A DNA stretch of 64,000 nucleotides from Paracoccus bogoriensis (GTDB lineage: Bacteria > Pseudomonadota > Alphaproteobacteria > Rhodobacterales > Rhodobacteraceae), in contig NZ_JAHYSR010000019.1 in assembly GCF_019431455.1 (NCBI RefSeq), positions 1 through 64,000 of the forward strand. The letters run 5' to 3'. Of this stretch, positions 17,950-25,402 are shown piece after piece. A program made the translations under genes and the position numbers. The notes under the pieces were generated by a model that saw only the letters and a program-made list of their open reading frames with translations, had not been told where the DNA came from and did not search any database. Every line of letters begins with the position of its first letter. Position 1 is the stretch's first letter.

Positions 17950-18144
17950 TCAGCCGCTGATCAGTCGCAGACCCTGCGTCAGCCCGGTGCGGATCGCCAG
18001 ATCGACAAGGAAGAAGAACAGACTGGTCAGCGAGGCGAAGATAAAGACCATGATTGTGGTCGTCACAACCTCGCGACGCGTCGGCCAGGTGATCTTGGCG
18101 GCCTCGGCGCGGACCTGATTGATGAACTGGACGGGATTGGCCAC
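17950..18144 (-). CDS. secE: Preprotein translocase subunit SecE
   Basis: SecE (64 aa) is the small essential subunit that clamps SecY in the inner membrane. It starts VANPVQFINQVRAEAAKITW, has the amphipathic TWPTRREV element and one membrane segment (residues about 30-50), the single-helix form found in most bacteria. The GTG at 18142-18144 is chosen because AAGGAG lies 8 nt upstream; an in-frame ATG ten codons earlier (18174) lacks such a site. It is followed by nusG and preceded by tRNA-Trp. Confidence 0.93.
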   Translation of the reverse strand: MANPVQFINQVRAEAAKITWPTRREVVTTTIMVFIFASLTSLFFFLVDLAIRTGLTQGLRLISG

Positions 18145-18252
18145 GGCTGAGGCTCCTTGTTTGCTGGGCATCATCTAGCGGGGAAAGGCTCGGCTTTCAA
18201 GCCGAGGCCGGGCGATTGCACAGCGCCAGGGCCAGCGATGCCGTAAAGAACC

Positions 18253-18328
18253 TGGCAGGGGCAGGGGGACTCGAACCCACGACCCTCGGTTTTGGAGACC
18301 GATGCTCTACCAACTGAGCTATACCCCT
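18253..18328 (-). tRNA. tRNA-Trp (anticodon CCA)
   Basis: A 76-nt cloverleaf with the CCA end encoded (18253-18255). The acceptor stem AGGGGTA pairs with TGCCCCT (one G-T pair), and the anticodon loop CTCCAAA gives CCA, tryptophan. The T arm has GTTCGAG. It precedes secE, the usual place for this tRNA next to the rif cluster. Confidence 0.97.
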
Positions 18329-18339
18329 GTGGTCGCGCA

Positions 18340-18368
18340 TGATTAGAAGCTCGCCGCCGCGGCGTCAA
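18340..18368 (-). promoter_or_regulatory. Promoter of tRNA-Trp (and probably secE)
   Basis: Minus-strand TTGACG (18363-18368) is separated by 17 nt from TAATCA (18340-18345), 11 nt before the mature tRNA. The same two hexamers at the same spacing precede tRNA-Tyr at 20511-20539. No terminator is seen between the tRNA and secE, so this may also be the first promoter of the rif cluster. Confidence 0.75.
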
Positions 18369-18440
18369 GCGGATAACAGCAGCGGCGTTCAGCATCGCCA
18401 GGCGACGCATCGCGCGCGCCCCGCCCCGAGGCAGTCCGGA

Positions 18441-18872
18441 TCAGGCGTGCCGCGGGAACTCGATCTTGGGGCAGCGGTCCTGCACCACGGTCACGCCAGC
18501 ACGACGCGCCCGATCGGCGGCCGCGTCATCGCGGACGCCGAGCTGCGTCCAGATCACCGACAGCCTGGGCAAATGGGCCAGCGCCTCATCCACGATGGAA
18601 CCGACCGCCTCGGAACGGCGGAAGATATCCACCATCTGCACGCCGGCATCGGCAGGGATCGCGGACAGCGACGGATAGACCGTCTCACCCAGGATCACCC
18701 GCCCCGCATGGCCCGGATTGACGGGGATCACACGGTAGCCCTGCGCCTGGAGGAACCGGGCCACACCCCAGCTGGGCCGCTCTTGGTTGGGCGACAACCC
18801 GACCATTGCGATCACCCTGACCTCGCGGGCGATGCGGGCAATCTCTTCGTCTTCGGTCATCGACATTTCCAT
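18441..18872 (-). CDS. CoA-binding domain protein (YccU-like)
   Basis: This 143-aa protein has the CoA-binding Rossmann fold of the YccU family: VRVIAMVGLSPNQERPSWGV near residue 18 is the nucleotide-binding loop, followed by VIPVNPG, GVQMVDIFRRSEAVGSIVDE and IWTQLGVRDDAAADRARRAG. Members bind CoA in the cytosol; the physiological role is not established. The ATG at 18870-18872 has a perfect AGGAGG six nt upstream; a longer in-frame extension lacks a site and would cross a terminator. It is a monocistronic gene between a terminator and tRNA-Trp. Confidence 0.88.
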   Translation of the reverse strand: MEMSMTEDEEIARIAREVRVIAMVGLSPNQERPSWGVARFLQAQGYRVIPVNPGHAGRVILGETVYPSLSAIPADAGVQMVDIFRRSEAVGSIVDEALAHLPRLSVIWTQLGVRDDAAADRARRAGVTVVQDRCPKIEFPRHA

Positions 18873-18920
18873 GGGTTCCTCCTGCCCATACATCCGAAGG
18901 TTGAGCCGACGCTGCCACAG

Positions 18921-18953
18921 AAAAAGCGCCCGGTCCAGAATCTGGCCGGGCGC
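18921..18953 (-). terminator. Intrinsic terminator after the YHS-protein gene
   Basis: On the minus strand GCGCCCGG pairs with CCGGGCGC and CCAG with CTGG around a 3-nt loop, with one bulged base, followed by five T (18925-18921). It lies 165 nt past the stop at 19118 and upstream of the CoA-binding gene, so it separates the two transcripts. Confidence 0.85.
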
Positions 18954-19062
18954 AAGTGCGGAACGAGGGACAGTGATCCGAACATGACCGTTCCGAGGCC
19001 ATGTTCTAAGATGCAAATGTGCATCACCCCCCGGATGTTCCAGTGAAATCACGAAAAGGTGA

Positions 19063-19138
19063 ATTGAATCGAGCCAAGCTCAGTTTCCGTCCCATGCCGC
19101 ATTGAATCGAGCCAAGCTCAGTTTCCGTCCCATGCCGC
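19063..19138. repeat. 38-bp tandem duplication across a gene end
   Basis: Positions 19063-19100 and 19101-19138 are identical 38-bp units, back to back. The unit starts attgaatcgagccaagctca and ends cccatgccgc. It includes the last codons (AAWDGN and stop) of the YHS-protein gene plus about 18 nt of 3' flank, so the gene itself stays intact and a second copy of its tail lies beyond the stop. Two adjacent copies without spacers exclude CRISPR. It looks like a recent slippage or unequal-exchange event, or possibly an assembly artefact. Confidence 0.95.
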
Positions 19139-19540
19139 ACGGGCGCGGGCGATGATCTCGGCCGGGGCCTCGCGCAGGCGACGCTCGGCCGAGGCAGAGC
19201 TCAACAGGTAGAGATTGCCGCCAATGACGGCAAAATGACGCGGATCGCCCCGCTCGCGCCGCCCTTCGGACAGGGCAACGGGGCAGTAACCGTCCAGCGC
19301 GGGGGCAAAGGCCCAGGGATCGGCCTCGAATCGGGCGCGATTCTCTTCCGACGAAAAATGCCACAATTCGCCCTTCCACAGGGTCGCGATGTCGCTGCGT
19401 CCGGGAACGGCCTGCCCTGCCTGAAGCGTTCCGACAGGGTCATGCCCGCCCAGGGCCCAGGTCTGGGCAAGGGACGGGCTGGCCAGCAGGATGCCGGACA
19501 GGGCAAGGGGAATCAGCTTGGGCATCGTGGCTCGGGTCAT
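19118..19540 (-). CDS. Secreted YHS-domain protein
   Basis: This 140-aa protein has an N-terminal signal peptide (PKLIPLALSGILLASPSLAQ, cleavage after AQ near residue 26) and then a single YHS-type domain: GGHDPVGTL, then WHFSSEENRARFEADPWAFA and DGYCPVALSEG. Exported YHS proteins are common in alphaproteobacteria and are thought to bind metal, but the function is unproven. The first ATG (19540) has no clear Shine-Dalgarno; a second in-frame ATG at 19525 is equally possible and gives a neater signal peptide. The 3' end is duplicated in tandem, and a terminator follows at 18921-18953. Confidence 0.8.
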   Translation of the reverse strand: MTRATMPKLIPLALSGILLASPSLAQTWALGGHDPVGTLQAGQAVPGRSDIATLWKGELWHFSSEENRARFEADPWAFAPALDGYCPVALSEGRRERGDPRHFAVIGGNLYLLSSASAERRLREAPAEIIARARAAWDGN

Positions 19541-19630
19541 GGTGGCTGCCGCTCATTTGGCAGGACGATCCGCGAATCTCAACGGAGGGGTGCGCCATGT
19601 CGCAGCGTTGTGATGCCCTGGGACAGGCTT

Positions 19631-20431
19631 TCAGCGTCCTGCCGCATAGAGCGCGACGGCCGCGGCGTTGCTGACGTTCAGCGATCCGAAATCAGCGGCA
19701 AAGGGTATCCGGGCGATATGGTCGCAGGTCTTGGCGGTCAATTCACGCATACCCGGCCCCTCGGCGCCCATCACCAGACACAGCGCGCGCCCCCGCAGCG
19801 TTTCCAGCAGATCGGGCAACGGCACCTCGCCCGTCCCGTCAAGGCCGACCAGGATGAAGCCCATGTTCTTCAGCTGCACCAGGGCCTCGGCCAGATTCGG
19901 GACGCGCAGATAGGGCTGGCGTTCCAGCGCGCCCGAGGCGGTCTTGGCCAACGCGCCGGTCTCGGGCGCGGAATGGCGAGCGGGGGCAATGACGGCGCGA
20001 GCACCGAACACCTCGGCCGATCGCAAGATCGCGCCGATATTGTGTGGGTCGGTCACGCGGTCCAGCGCCACCAGCAGCGGGCGCGATTCGCCCGGCGCCT
20101 GCCGCAGCGCGACTTCGGACAGGCTGCCCCAATGCAGCGGCTTGACCTCCAGCGCGGCGCCCTGATGGACGCTTTCGGGCGCCAGCGGCACGGCCTTGTC
20201 GAAGACCCGCGCATCGGTGATCTCGGGCGTCATGCCATGCAGATCGCCCAACCGGGCCAGCGCATTGGCGGTCACCACCAGACGCAGCTTCTGGCGCGCG
20301 GGATTGGCCAGCGCATCGCGCACCGCATGAAGGCCGAACAGCCAGACCGTCTCGGCCGCGGCGGCGCGGCGGGCGCGCTCTTTCTCGATCACCCAAGAGG
20401 GTTTCCGGCTCTTGCGGGTCTTGTCGTTCAT
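19631..20431 (-). CDS. rlmB: 23S rRNA (guanosine-2'-O-)-methyltransferase RlmB / TrmH family
   Basis: This 266-aa SPOUT enzyme methylates a 2'-hydroxyl in rRNA (RlmB acts on G2251 of 23S rRNA). It has an N-terminal substrate-binding domain from VWLFGLHAVRDALAN and the three SPOUT motifs: DRVTDPHNIGAILRSAEVFG, CLVMGAEGPGMREL and FAADFGSLNVSNAAAVALY, which form the trefoil knot. The ATG at 20429-20431 has AAAGGAG a few nt upstream, better than the longer reading frame. The RlmB assignment over other TrmH-group members rests on overall similarity. Confidence 0.88.
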   Translation of the reverse strand: MNDKTRKSRKPSWVIEKERARRAAAAETVWLFGLHAVRDALANPARQKLRLVVTANALARLGDLHGMTPEITDARVFDKAVPLAPESVHQGAALEVKPLHWGSLSEVALRQAPGESRPLLVALDRVTDPHNIGAILRSAEVFGARAVIAPARHSAPETGALAKTASGALERQPYLRVPNLAEALVQLKNMGFILVGLDGTGEVPLPDLLETLRGRALCLVMGAEGPGMRELTAKTCDHIARIPFAADFGSLNVSNAAAVALYAAGR

Positions 20432-20510
20432 CGCGGGCTCCTTTGTCCCTGCCTGAATGCGCCGCAGGGGAATTTCGCGCAACCCCCCGAGGCCCGCGCC
20501 GGAAATGCGC

Positions 20511-20539
20511 TTGACGCCCCCGGCGCGGGCCGCTAATCA
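20511..20539 (+). promoter_or_regulatory. Promoter of tRNA-Tyr
   Basis: TTGACG (20511-20516), 17 nt, TAATCA (20534-20539); 25 nt before the tRNA. Hexamers and spacing are identical to those of tRNA-Trp on the other strand, while the spacers differ, which argues for a functional promoter rather than a copied block. Confidence 0.8.
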
Positions 20540-20564
20540 CCGCCCCACGCCGAAAGCGTTCGGC

Positions 20565-20648
20565 GGGCGACGTGCTGCAAGGTGCGGCAGCGGACTGTAA
20601 CTCCGCCGGGGAGACCCATGCCTGGTTCGATTCCAGGGTCGCCCACCA
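20565..20648 (+). tRNA. tRNA-Tyr (anticodon GTA)
   Basis: An 84-nt class II tRNA with encoded CCA (20646-20648). The acceptor stem is GGGCGAC with GTCGCCC; the anticodon stem GCGGA/TCCGC encloses CTGTAAC, giving GTA, tyrosine. A long variable arm follows, and the T arm is CCTGG-TTCGATT-CCAGG. A T-run starts directly after the CCA. Confidence 0.96.
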
Positions 20649-20792
20649 TTTTTCCTCCCTACCCTTTTCTCATCGTGGTATCGCTCCGAAGGGCGCCGAC
20701 TTTCCGCAGCACGCCCGCCTTCCTGGGCTTCCGCCCCGAGGCCCCGGGGCCTATCCTGCGTGCGGTGTCACCAACCGCCGAGTTACCGCAGC

Positions 20793-21788
20793 ATGAAGCA
20801 GTCAGTTCACGCGAACATTCTGGCCATCACCCAGTCCGGGCGGCTTGAATTCGAGGCGATCATCCTCATGGCCAGCCTTCGCCGGGCCTCGCCGGACTGG
20901 TGCGGGCGTGCGATTCTGGCCGAGCCGCGCCCCGAAGGCGCATGGGCTGGCCACCAGACGACCCTGTCGGATGCCGGTCGCGCGATCCTGACGGATCTGG
21001 GCGCCGAGATCCTGCCCTTTACCGCGACCACATTCGGCGCGGCCTATCCGCAGGGCAACAAGATCGAGGCGCTGCCGCTGCTGCCACCGCACGAGCCATT
21101 CCTGTTTCTGGACACCGACACGCTGATCACCGGCCCGCTGGACGCCATCAAGGCGGATTTCAGCCGCCCCGCGGCCTCGATGCGGCGCGAGGGAACCTGG
21201 CCGCAGCCCCCGCTTTACGGCCCGGGCTATGGCGCGATCTGGAAGTCGATCTATGACCGCTTCGGGCTGGATTTCGACTCCAGCCTGGATCTGACCCAGC
21301 CGGACGAGCATTGGGAACGCTATCTCTATTTCAACGCCGGCTGGTTCGTCGGCAATGACCCGGTCGAATTCGGACGCCGCTATCTGGAATGGGCGCGCGC
21401 GCTGCGCGACGACCCGCATGACGAACTGGCCTGCCAGGTGATGGACCCCTGGCTGGATCAGGTCGTGCTGCCCCTGGTGATCCACAGCTTCGGCGGCGGC
21501 AGGCCGGGCGCCGATCTGGCCGGGCTGGATGGCGAGATTACCTTTCACTATCGCAAGCTGCCGCTGCTCTATGCGCTTGGCACCGAGACACAGATCGCCC
21601 AACTCGAGGAAGCGGTCGCCGACAAGGCGATCCGCCGCCACCTGCGCGAATGGGAACCCGCCCGCAAGCTGATCTATCAGCGGAAGGGGCGCGAAAAGGT
21701 GCGCCCCCTTTTCGAGGGGCGACCCCTTCCGCGCCAGGAACGCGCGATCCGCAACCAGATCCGCGCCAAGGGCTGGTGGCTGGTCTAG
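20793..21788 (+). CDS. Putative glycosyltransferase with DXD motif
   Basis: This 331-aa protein has features of a GT-A-type glycosyltransferase: an N-terminal strand region ILAITQSGRLEFEAIILMAS, a sugar-nucleotide DXD motif in FLFLDTDTL (residues 107-109), and an acceptor-side YLYFNAGWFVGNDPVEFGRR. No membrane helix or signal peptide is seen. The exact family and substrate are not recognised. The ATG at 20793 is taken because it opens the conserved-looking segment; an upstream in-frame ATG (20760) adds only eleven poorly conserved residues. It stands alone downstream of tRNA-Tyr. Confidence 0.65.
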   Translation: MKQSVHANILAITQSGRLEFEAIILMASLRRASPDWCGRAILAEPRPEGAWAGHQTTLSDAGRAILTDLGAEILPFTATTFGAAYPQGNKIEALPLLPPHEPFLFLDTDTLITGPLDAIKADFSRPAASMRREGTWPQPPLYGPGYGAIWKSIYDRFGLDFDSSLDLTQPDEHWERYLYFNAGWFVGNDPVEFGRRYLEWARALRDDPHDELACQVMDPWLDQVVLPLVIHSFGGGRPGADLAGLDGEITFHYRKLPLLYALGTETQIAQLEEAVADKAIRRHLREWEPARKLIYQRKGREKVRPLFEGRPLPRQERAIRNQIRAKGWWLV

Positions 21789-22066
21789 CGGTCCTCGTCC
21801 GCCTCCTGCAAGGACGGTGCCCAGATGGTCACGTCGCCCTTGGGGACACTTTGTCGATCCGGCCAATTCCACGGGGCTGGCAATCGCGCAGCTCCAGCGC
21901 GCCCTCGCAATCGCGCACCGTCTCGGCCCGCAAGTCGCCGATCGGCCGCAAGTCGCCGATCGGCGCGCGGGTGACGGGCCCGCTTGCAGCGCCATGGCGA
22001 CGGCCATCTGGGCCAGCCTCTGCCCGCGCAAGACCGCCAGAGCGTTCAACCCGCTCAGAGCCCGTT
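21785..22066 (-). pseudogene. Decayed coding sequence downstream of ileS
   Basis: Part of a 563-bp gap without an intact gene. On the minus strand one frame reads LRAETVRDCEGALELRDCQP and hits a stop, while the next frame continues plausibly as KGDVTIWAPSLQEADEDR and stops at 21785. Adding one C to the CCCC run near 21842 would join them, so a 1-nt frameshift (or a sequencing error) is likely. An 18-nt tandem repeat encodes PIGDLR twice. No convincing start codon remains. The family is not recognised. Confidence 0.35.
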
Positions 22067-22199
22067 CATGTCATCGCTCGCCAGTCGGGGACAATGGCCT
22101 GCCCCGTGCAGCATGGGCCTCCTGCGGGATACCGCGCACAGACCAGCCCGTCAGATCCCCTGCACCAGAGACGCGAGGCAGCACTGGCCGCCCCCACCC

Positions 22200-22355
22200 T
22201 CAGGCATATTCGGCCACCGGCACCGTTCCATCCGGCAGTTCGGTATCTTGCCGCCGGGCTGGCGGATCGCGCAGGATGGCCGCCGCCTGCCGGGTCCGAA
22301 GAGCCGCAGCCGGGCAACCCGCGCGGGCAGGCTCGCGCGGGTTGTCGCCATTCAT
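22200..22355 (-). CDS. Small ORF overlapping the ileS stop
   Basis: A 51-codon ORF starts with an ATG that overlaps the ileS TGA as ATGA (22352-22355), the arrangement of a translationally coupled gene. It begins MNGDNPREPARAGCPAAALR and ends LPDGTVPVAEYA. It shows no domain I recognise and is rich in R, A and P, which GC-rich chance ORFs also are. It may be a real small gene, the truncated head of a former downstream gene, or noise. Confidence 0.3.
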   Translation of the reverse strand: MNGDNPREPARAGCPAAALRTRQAAAILRDPPARRQDTELPDGTVPVAEYA

Positions 22356-25258
22356 CCAAGGACCGAGTCGCAGCGCGCGCAGGTGCCGGGATGCCTGTGG
22401 CTGCCCACATCCGGCAGGATCTTCCAACAGCGCTGGCATTTCTGACCCTCGGCCATCTCGAAGACCACGCCGATGCCCGGGGTCTCGGCCATGCGGAAGG
22501 CCTCGGCCGGGGCGGGATCGGCGGTCAGCACCAGATCCGAGGTGATGCAGACATCCGCGAAGGCTACCGATTTCAGCGCGGCCAGCATGGCCGCATCCTC
22601 GACATGGACGACCGGCGCGGCCTCGAGGCTGGCGCCGATGGTCTTGTCGGAGCGCTTGACCTCCAGCGCGGCGGTCACGACACGGCGGGCGCGGCGGACA
22701 TGGTCCCATTTCGCAGCCAGGGGTTCGTTCAGCCAATCCGCCGGGGTCTGGGCGAAGTCATGCAGATGCACGCTGTCATCCTCGGACGGGAAACGCGACA
22801 GCCAGACATCCTCCATCGTGAAGGGCAGGATCGGCGCCAGCCAGGTCACAAGGCGATGGAACAGCAGGTCCAGCACCGTCCGCGCCGCCCGGCGGCGCTC
22901 GCTGTTCAACCCATCGCAATACAGCGCGTCCTTGCGGATATCGAAATAGAAGGCCGACAGATCGACGGTGCAGAACTGGAACAGCGTCTGGAAGACGCCC
23001 TGGAAATCGAAGGCCGCATAGCCCTTGCGGACCTGGTGATCCAGCTGCGCCAGACGGTGCAGCACCCATTGTTCCAGCTCGGGCATCTGCGCGGGTTCGA
23101 TACGTTCGGCCTCGGACCAGTCAGCCAGCGAACCCAGCAGGAAGCGCAGCGTGTTGCGCAACCGGCGATAGCTGTCGGCGGTGCCCTTGAGGATCTCGGG
23201 GCCGATGCGCTGATCGGCAGTATAATCCGCCTGCGCCACCCACAAGCGCAGGATATCGGCGCCGTATTGTTCGACCACCTCGGCCGGCACGATGGTATTG
23301 CCAAGCGATTTGGACATCTTCATGCCCTTCTCGTCCAGCGTGAAGCCATGCGTGACCACATTGCGATAGGGCGCACGACCCCTGGTCGCGCTGGCTTGCA
23401 ACAGCGAGGACTGGAACCAGCCGCGATGCTGGTCGGTGCCCTCCAGATAGACATCGGCGATGCCGTCGGGCGCGCCATCCTCGCGGTCGCGCAGCACGAA
23501 ACTGTGGGTCGAACCGCTATCGAACCACACATCCAGAACGTCCATCACCTGTTCATAGGCTTCGGGATCCACAATGCCGTCGAGAATCCGCGCCTTGAAG
23601 CCCGCGCTGTACCAGACATCGGCGCCATTCGCCTCGAAGGCCTCGACGATACGCTGGTTCACTCGCGCGTCGCGCAACAGGAAATCGTCATCGGTGGGGC
23701 TGGCCCCCTTCTTCACGAAGCAGGTCAACGGCACGCCCCAGGCCCGCTGGCGCGACAGGACCCAATCGGGCCGGTTCTCGACCATGGCATGGATACGATT
23801 GCGCCCGGACTGGGGCCACCATTTCACCAGCTTGTCGATGCTGTTCAGCGCCCGCCTGCGGATCGTGTCGCCATATTGGCCCAAGCCGTCATCCAACGGC
23901 TTGTCGATGGCCGCGAACCATTGCGGCGTGTTGCGATAGATCAGCGGCGCCTTGGACCGCCAGCTATGCGGATAAGAGTGCTTGATCTTGCCCTTGGCCA
24001 GCAGCGCCCCCGCCCAGGCCAGTTGCTTGATCACGCTGACATTCGCGGGGCCGTCCTTGCCATCGGGCGCGATGATCGCTTGCCCCCCGAAGATGGGCAG
24101 ATCCTTGCGATAGCTTCCATCCGGTTCGACATTATAGGTCATCGGCAGATTAAAGCGCAGCCCCAGCTGATAGTCGTCATCGCCATGGCTGGGCGCGGTA
24201 TGCACAAAGCCCGTCCCCGCCTCGTCGGTGACATGATCGCCGGGCAGCATGGGCACGTCGTAATCCCACTCGCCCGCGCCCCCCTCGACCCCGCGCAGGG
24301 GATGGGCCAGGATCAGCCCCTCCAGATCGGCGGCGGTCACATCGGCCACCCGGCTGAAGCCCGTGATCCTGGCCTGTGCCATGACGCCCTCGGCCAGCGC
24401 ATCGGCCAGCACCAGACGCTCGCCGACCGCAGCGTTAGAGCCCTCGGCCACGCCATCGACCTGATAGAGGCCATAGGCGATCACAGGATTGAAGGCGACG
24501 GCCCGGTTCTGCGGAATGGTCCACGGCGTCGTGGTCCAGATCACCACCGCCGCGGATTTCTCCGTTGCAAAAATACCCGCTCCGCTGACCACCCCGAACC
24601 GCACCCAGATCGTGTGGCTGGTATGGTCGTGATACTCGACCTCGGCCTCGGCCAGGGCGGTCTTTTCCACGGGCGACCACATCACGGGCTTCGACCCCTG
24701 ATAGAGCGAGCCGTTCATCACCAGCTTCATGAACTCGGCCGCGATCACGGCCTCGGCATGGAAATCCATCGTCAGATAGGGCCGGTCCCAGGCCCCGGTC
24801 ACGCCAAGACGCTTGAACTCCTCGCGCTGGATGCCCACCCATTCATCGGCGAAACGACGGCATTCCTGACGGAACTCGACCAGATCGACCGCGTCCTTGT
24901 CGCGGCCCTCCTTGCGGTATTTCTCCTCGATCTTCCATTCGATGGGCAGGCCGTGACAATCCCAGCCTGGAACATAGCGCGCGTCATAGCCCATCATCTG
25001 ATGCGACCGCACCACGATGTCCTTGATCGTCTTGTTCAGCGCGTGACCGATATGCAGATGGCCGTTCGCATAGGGCGGGCCGTCATGCAGCACGAAGGGC
25101 CTGCGCCCCGCCGCGGTCGCGCGCAGCCGGTCATAGACGCCGATGCGCGCCCACCGCTTTAGCCATTCGGGCTCGCGGGCGGGCAGGCCCGCGCGCATGG
25201 GAAAGTCGGTGCGGGGCAGAAAGACGGTGTCGCGGTAATCGGGGGTCGCATCGCTCAT
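22352..25258 (-). CDS. ileS: Isoleucyl-tRNA synthetase
   Basis: IleRS (968 aa) charges tRNA-Ile and edits misactivated valine. The class I signature HLHIGH is near residue 70, the KMSKS loop (GMKMSKSLGN) near residue 645, and a C-terminal zinc finger KCQRC...CARC ends the protein, the usual bacterial type (not the mupirocin-resistant eukaryotic-like type, as far as can be judged). The ATG at 25256-25258 has AAAGGA upstream. The 103-nt leader starts at a strong promoter and holds a short ORF with three Ile codons and a GC hairpin, suggesting control by isoleucine-tRNA supply. Confidence 0.98.
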   Translation of the reverse strand: MSDATPDYRDTVFLPRTDFPMRAGLPAREPEWLKRWARIGVYDRLRATAAGRRPFVLHDGPPYANGHLHIGHALNKTIKDIVVRSHQMMGYDARYVPGWDCHGLPIEWKIEEKYRKEGRDKDAVDLVEFRQECRRFADEWVGIQREEFKRLGVTGAWDRPYLTMDFHAEAVIAAEFMKLVMNGSLYQGSKPVMWSPVEKTALAEAEVEYHDHTSHTIWVRFGVVSGAGIFATEKSAAVVIWTTTPWTIPQNRAVAFNPVIAYGLYQVDGVAEGSNAAVGERLVLADALAEGVMAQARITGFSRVADVTAADLEGLILAHPLRGVEGGAGEWDYDVPMLPGDHVTDEAGTGFVHTAPSHGDDDYQLGLRFNLPMTYNVEPDGSYRKDLPIFGGQAIIAPDGKDGPANVSVIKQLAWAGALLAKGKIKHSYPHSWRSKAPLIYRNTPQWFAAIDKPLDDGLGQYGDTIRRRALNSIDKLVKWWPQSGRNRIHAMVENRPDWVLSRQRAWGVPLTCFVKKGASPTDDDFLLRDARVNQRIVEAFEANGADVWYSAGFKARILDGIVDPEAYEQVMDVLDVWFDSGSTHSFVLRDREDGAPDGIADVYLEGTDQHRGWFQSSLLQASATRGRAPYRNVVTHGFTLDEKGMKMSKSLGNTIVPAEVVEQYGADILRLWVAQADYTADQRIGPEILKGTADSYRRLRNTLRFLLGSLADWSEAERIEPAQMPELEQWVLHRLAQLDHQVRKGYAAFDFQGVFQTLFQFCTVDLSAFYFDIRKDALYCDGLNSERRRAARTVLDLLFHRLVTWLAPILPFTMEDVWLSRFPSEDDSVHLHDFAQTPADWLNEPLAAKWDHVRRARRVVTAALEVKRSDKTIGASLEAAPVVHVEDAAMLAALKSVAFADVCITSDLVLTADPAPAEAFRMAETPGIGVVFEMAEGQKCQRCWKILPDVGSHRHPGTCARCDSVLG

Positions 25259-25294
25259 GGGGGCGGTCCTTTGTCGGTCGTTCGGGCACAGGCA

Positions 25295-25328
25295 AACCCG
25301 GCGGCGCGAAACCTCACGCCGCCGGGCT
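25295..25328 (-). terminator. ileS leader hairpin, probable attenuator
   Basis: On the minus strand CCCGGCGGCG (25326-25317) pairs perfectly with CGCCGCCGGG (25306-25297) around a 10-nt loop; A-U and G-U pairs extend it to 12 bp, and TTTGCC follows. The 5' arm overlaps the last codons of the leader ORF at 25314-25361 and the stop codon starts the loop. It lies 37 nt before the ileS ATG. The short U-run makes it a modest intrinsic terminator; it could also end queF transcripts. Confidence 0.6.
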
Positions 25329-25361
25329 GCTAATTCGGATGCCGAACGCCCTGAAAATCAT
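25314..25361 (-). CDS. Putative ileS leader peptide (15 aa, three Ile)
   Basis: The ORF reads MIFRAFGIRISSPAA and stops. Ile codons are at positions 2 (ATT), 8 (ATC) and 10 (ATT). Its ATG coincides with the predicted transcription start of the promoter at 25368-25396, so the mRNA would be leaderless. The last four codons form the 5' arm of the hairpin at 25295-25328. A ribosome stalled at Ile-8 or Ile-10 would cover that arm and stop the hairpin forming. The arrangement resembles amino-acid leader peptides of biosynthetic operons; the function is inferred. Confidence 0.6.
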   Translation of the reverse strand: MIFRAFGIRISSPAA

Positions 25362-25367
25362 GAACCC

Positions 25368-25396
25368 TCTATAGAAACGGACCCGCCGCGCCGCAA
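25368..25396 (-). promoter_or_regulatory. Promoter of ileS and its leader
   Basis: Minus-strand TTGCGG (25391-25396) is 17 nt from TATAGA (25368-25373), which stands out in GC-rich sequence. It begins 7 nt past the queF stop. Six nt (GGGTTC) separate the -10 box from the A of the leader ATG at 25361, so that A is the expected first transcribed base. Confidence 0.7.
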
Positions 25397-25402
25397 GCCG
25401 CC

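Noticed and set aside
19063..19138. CRISPR-like repeat
   Set aside because: Two adjacent copies without spacers and no cas gene; it is a tandem duplication.
21650..25162. 1170-codon plus-strand ORF opposite ileS
   Set aside because: Shadow of ileS; no recognisable domain or ribosome-binding site.
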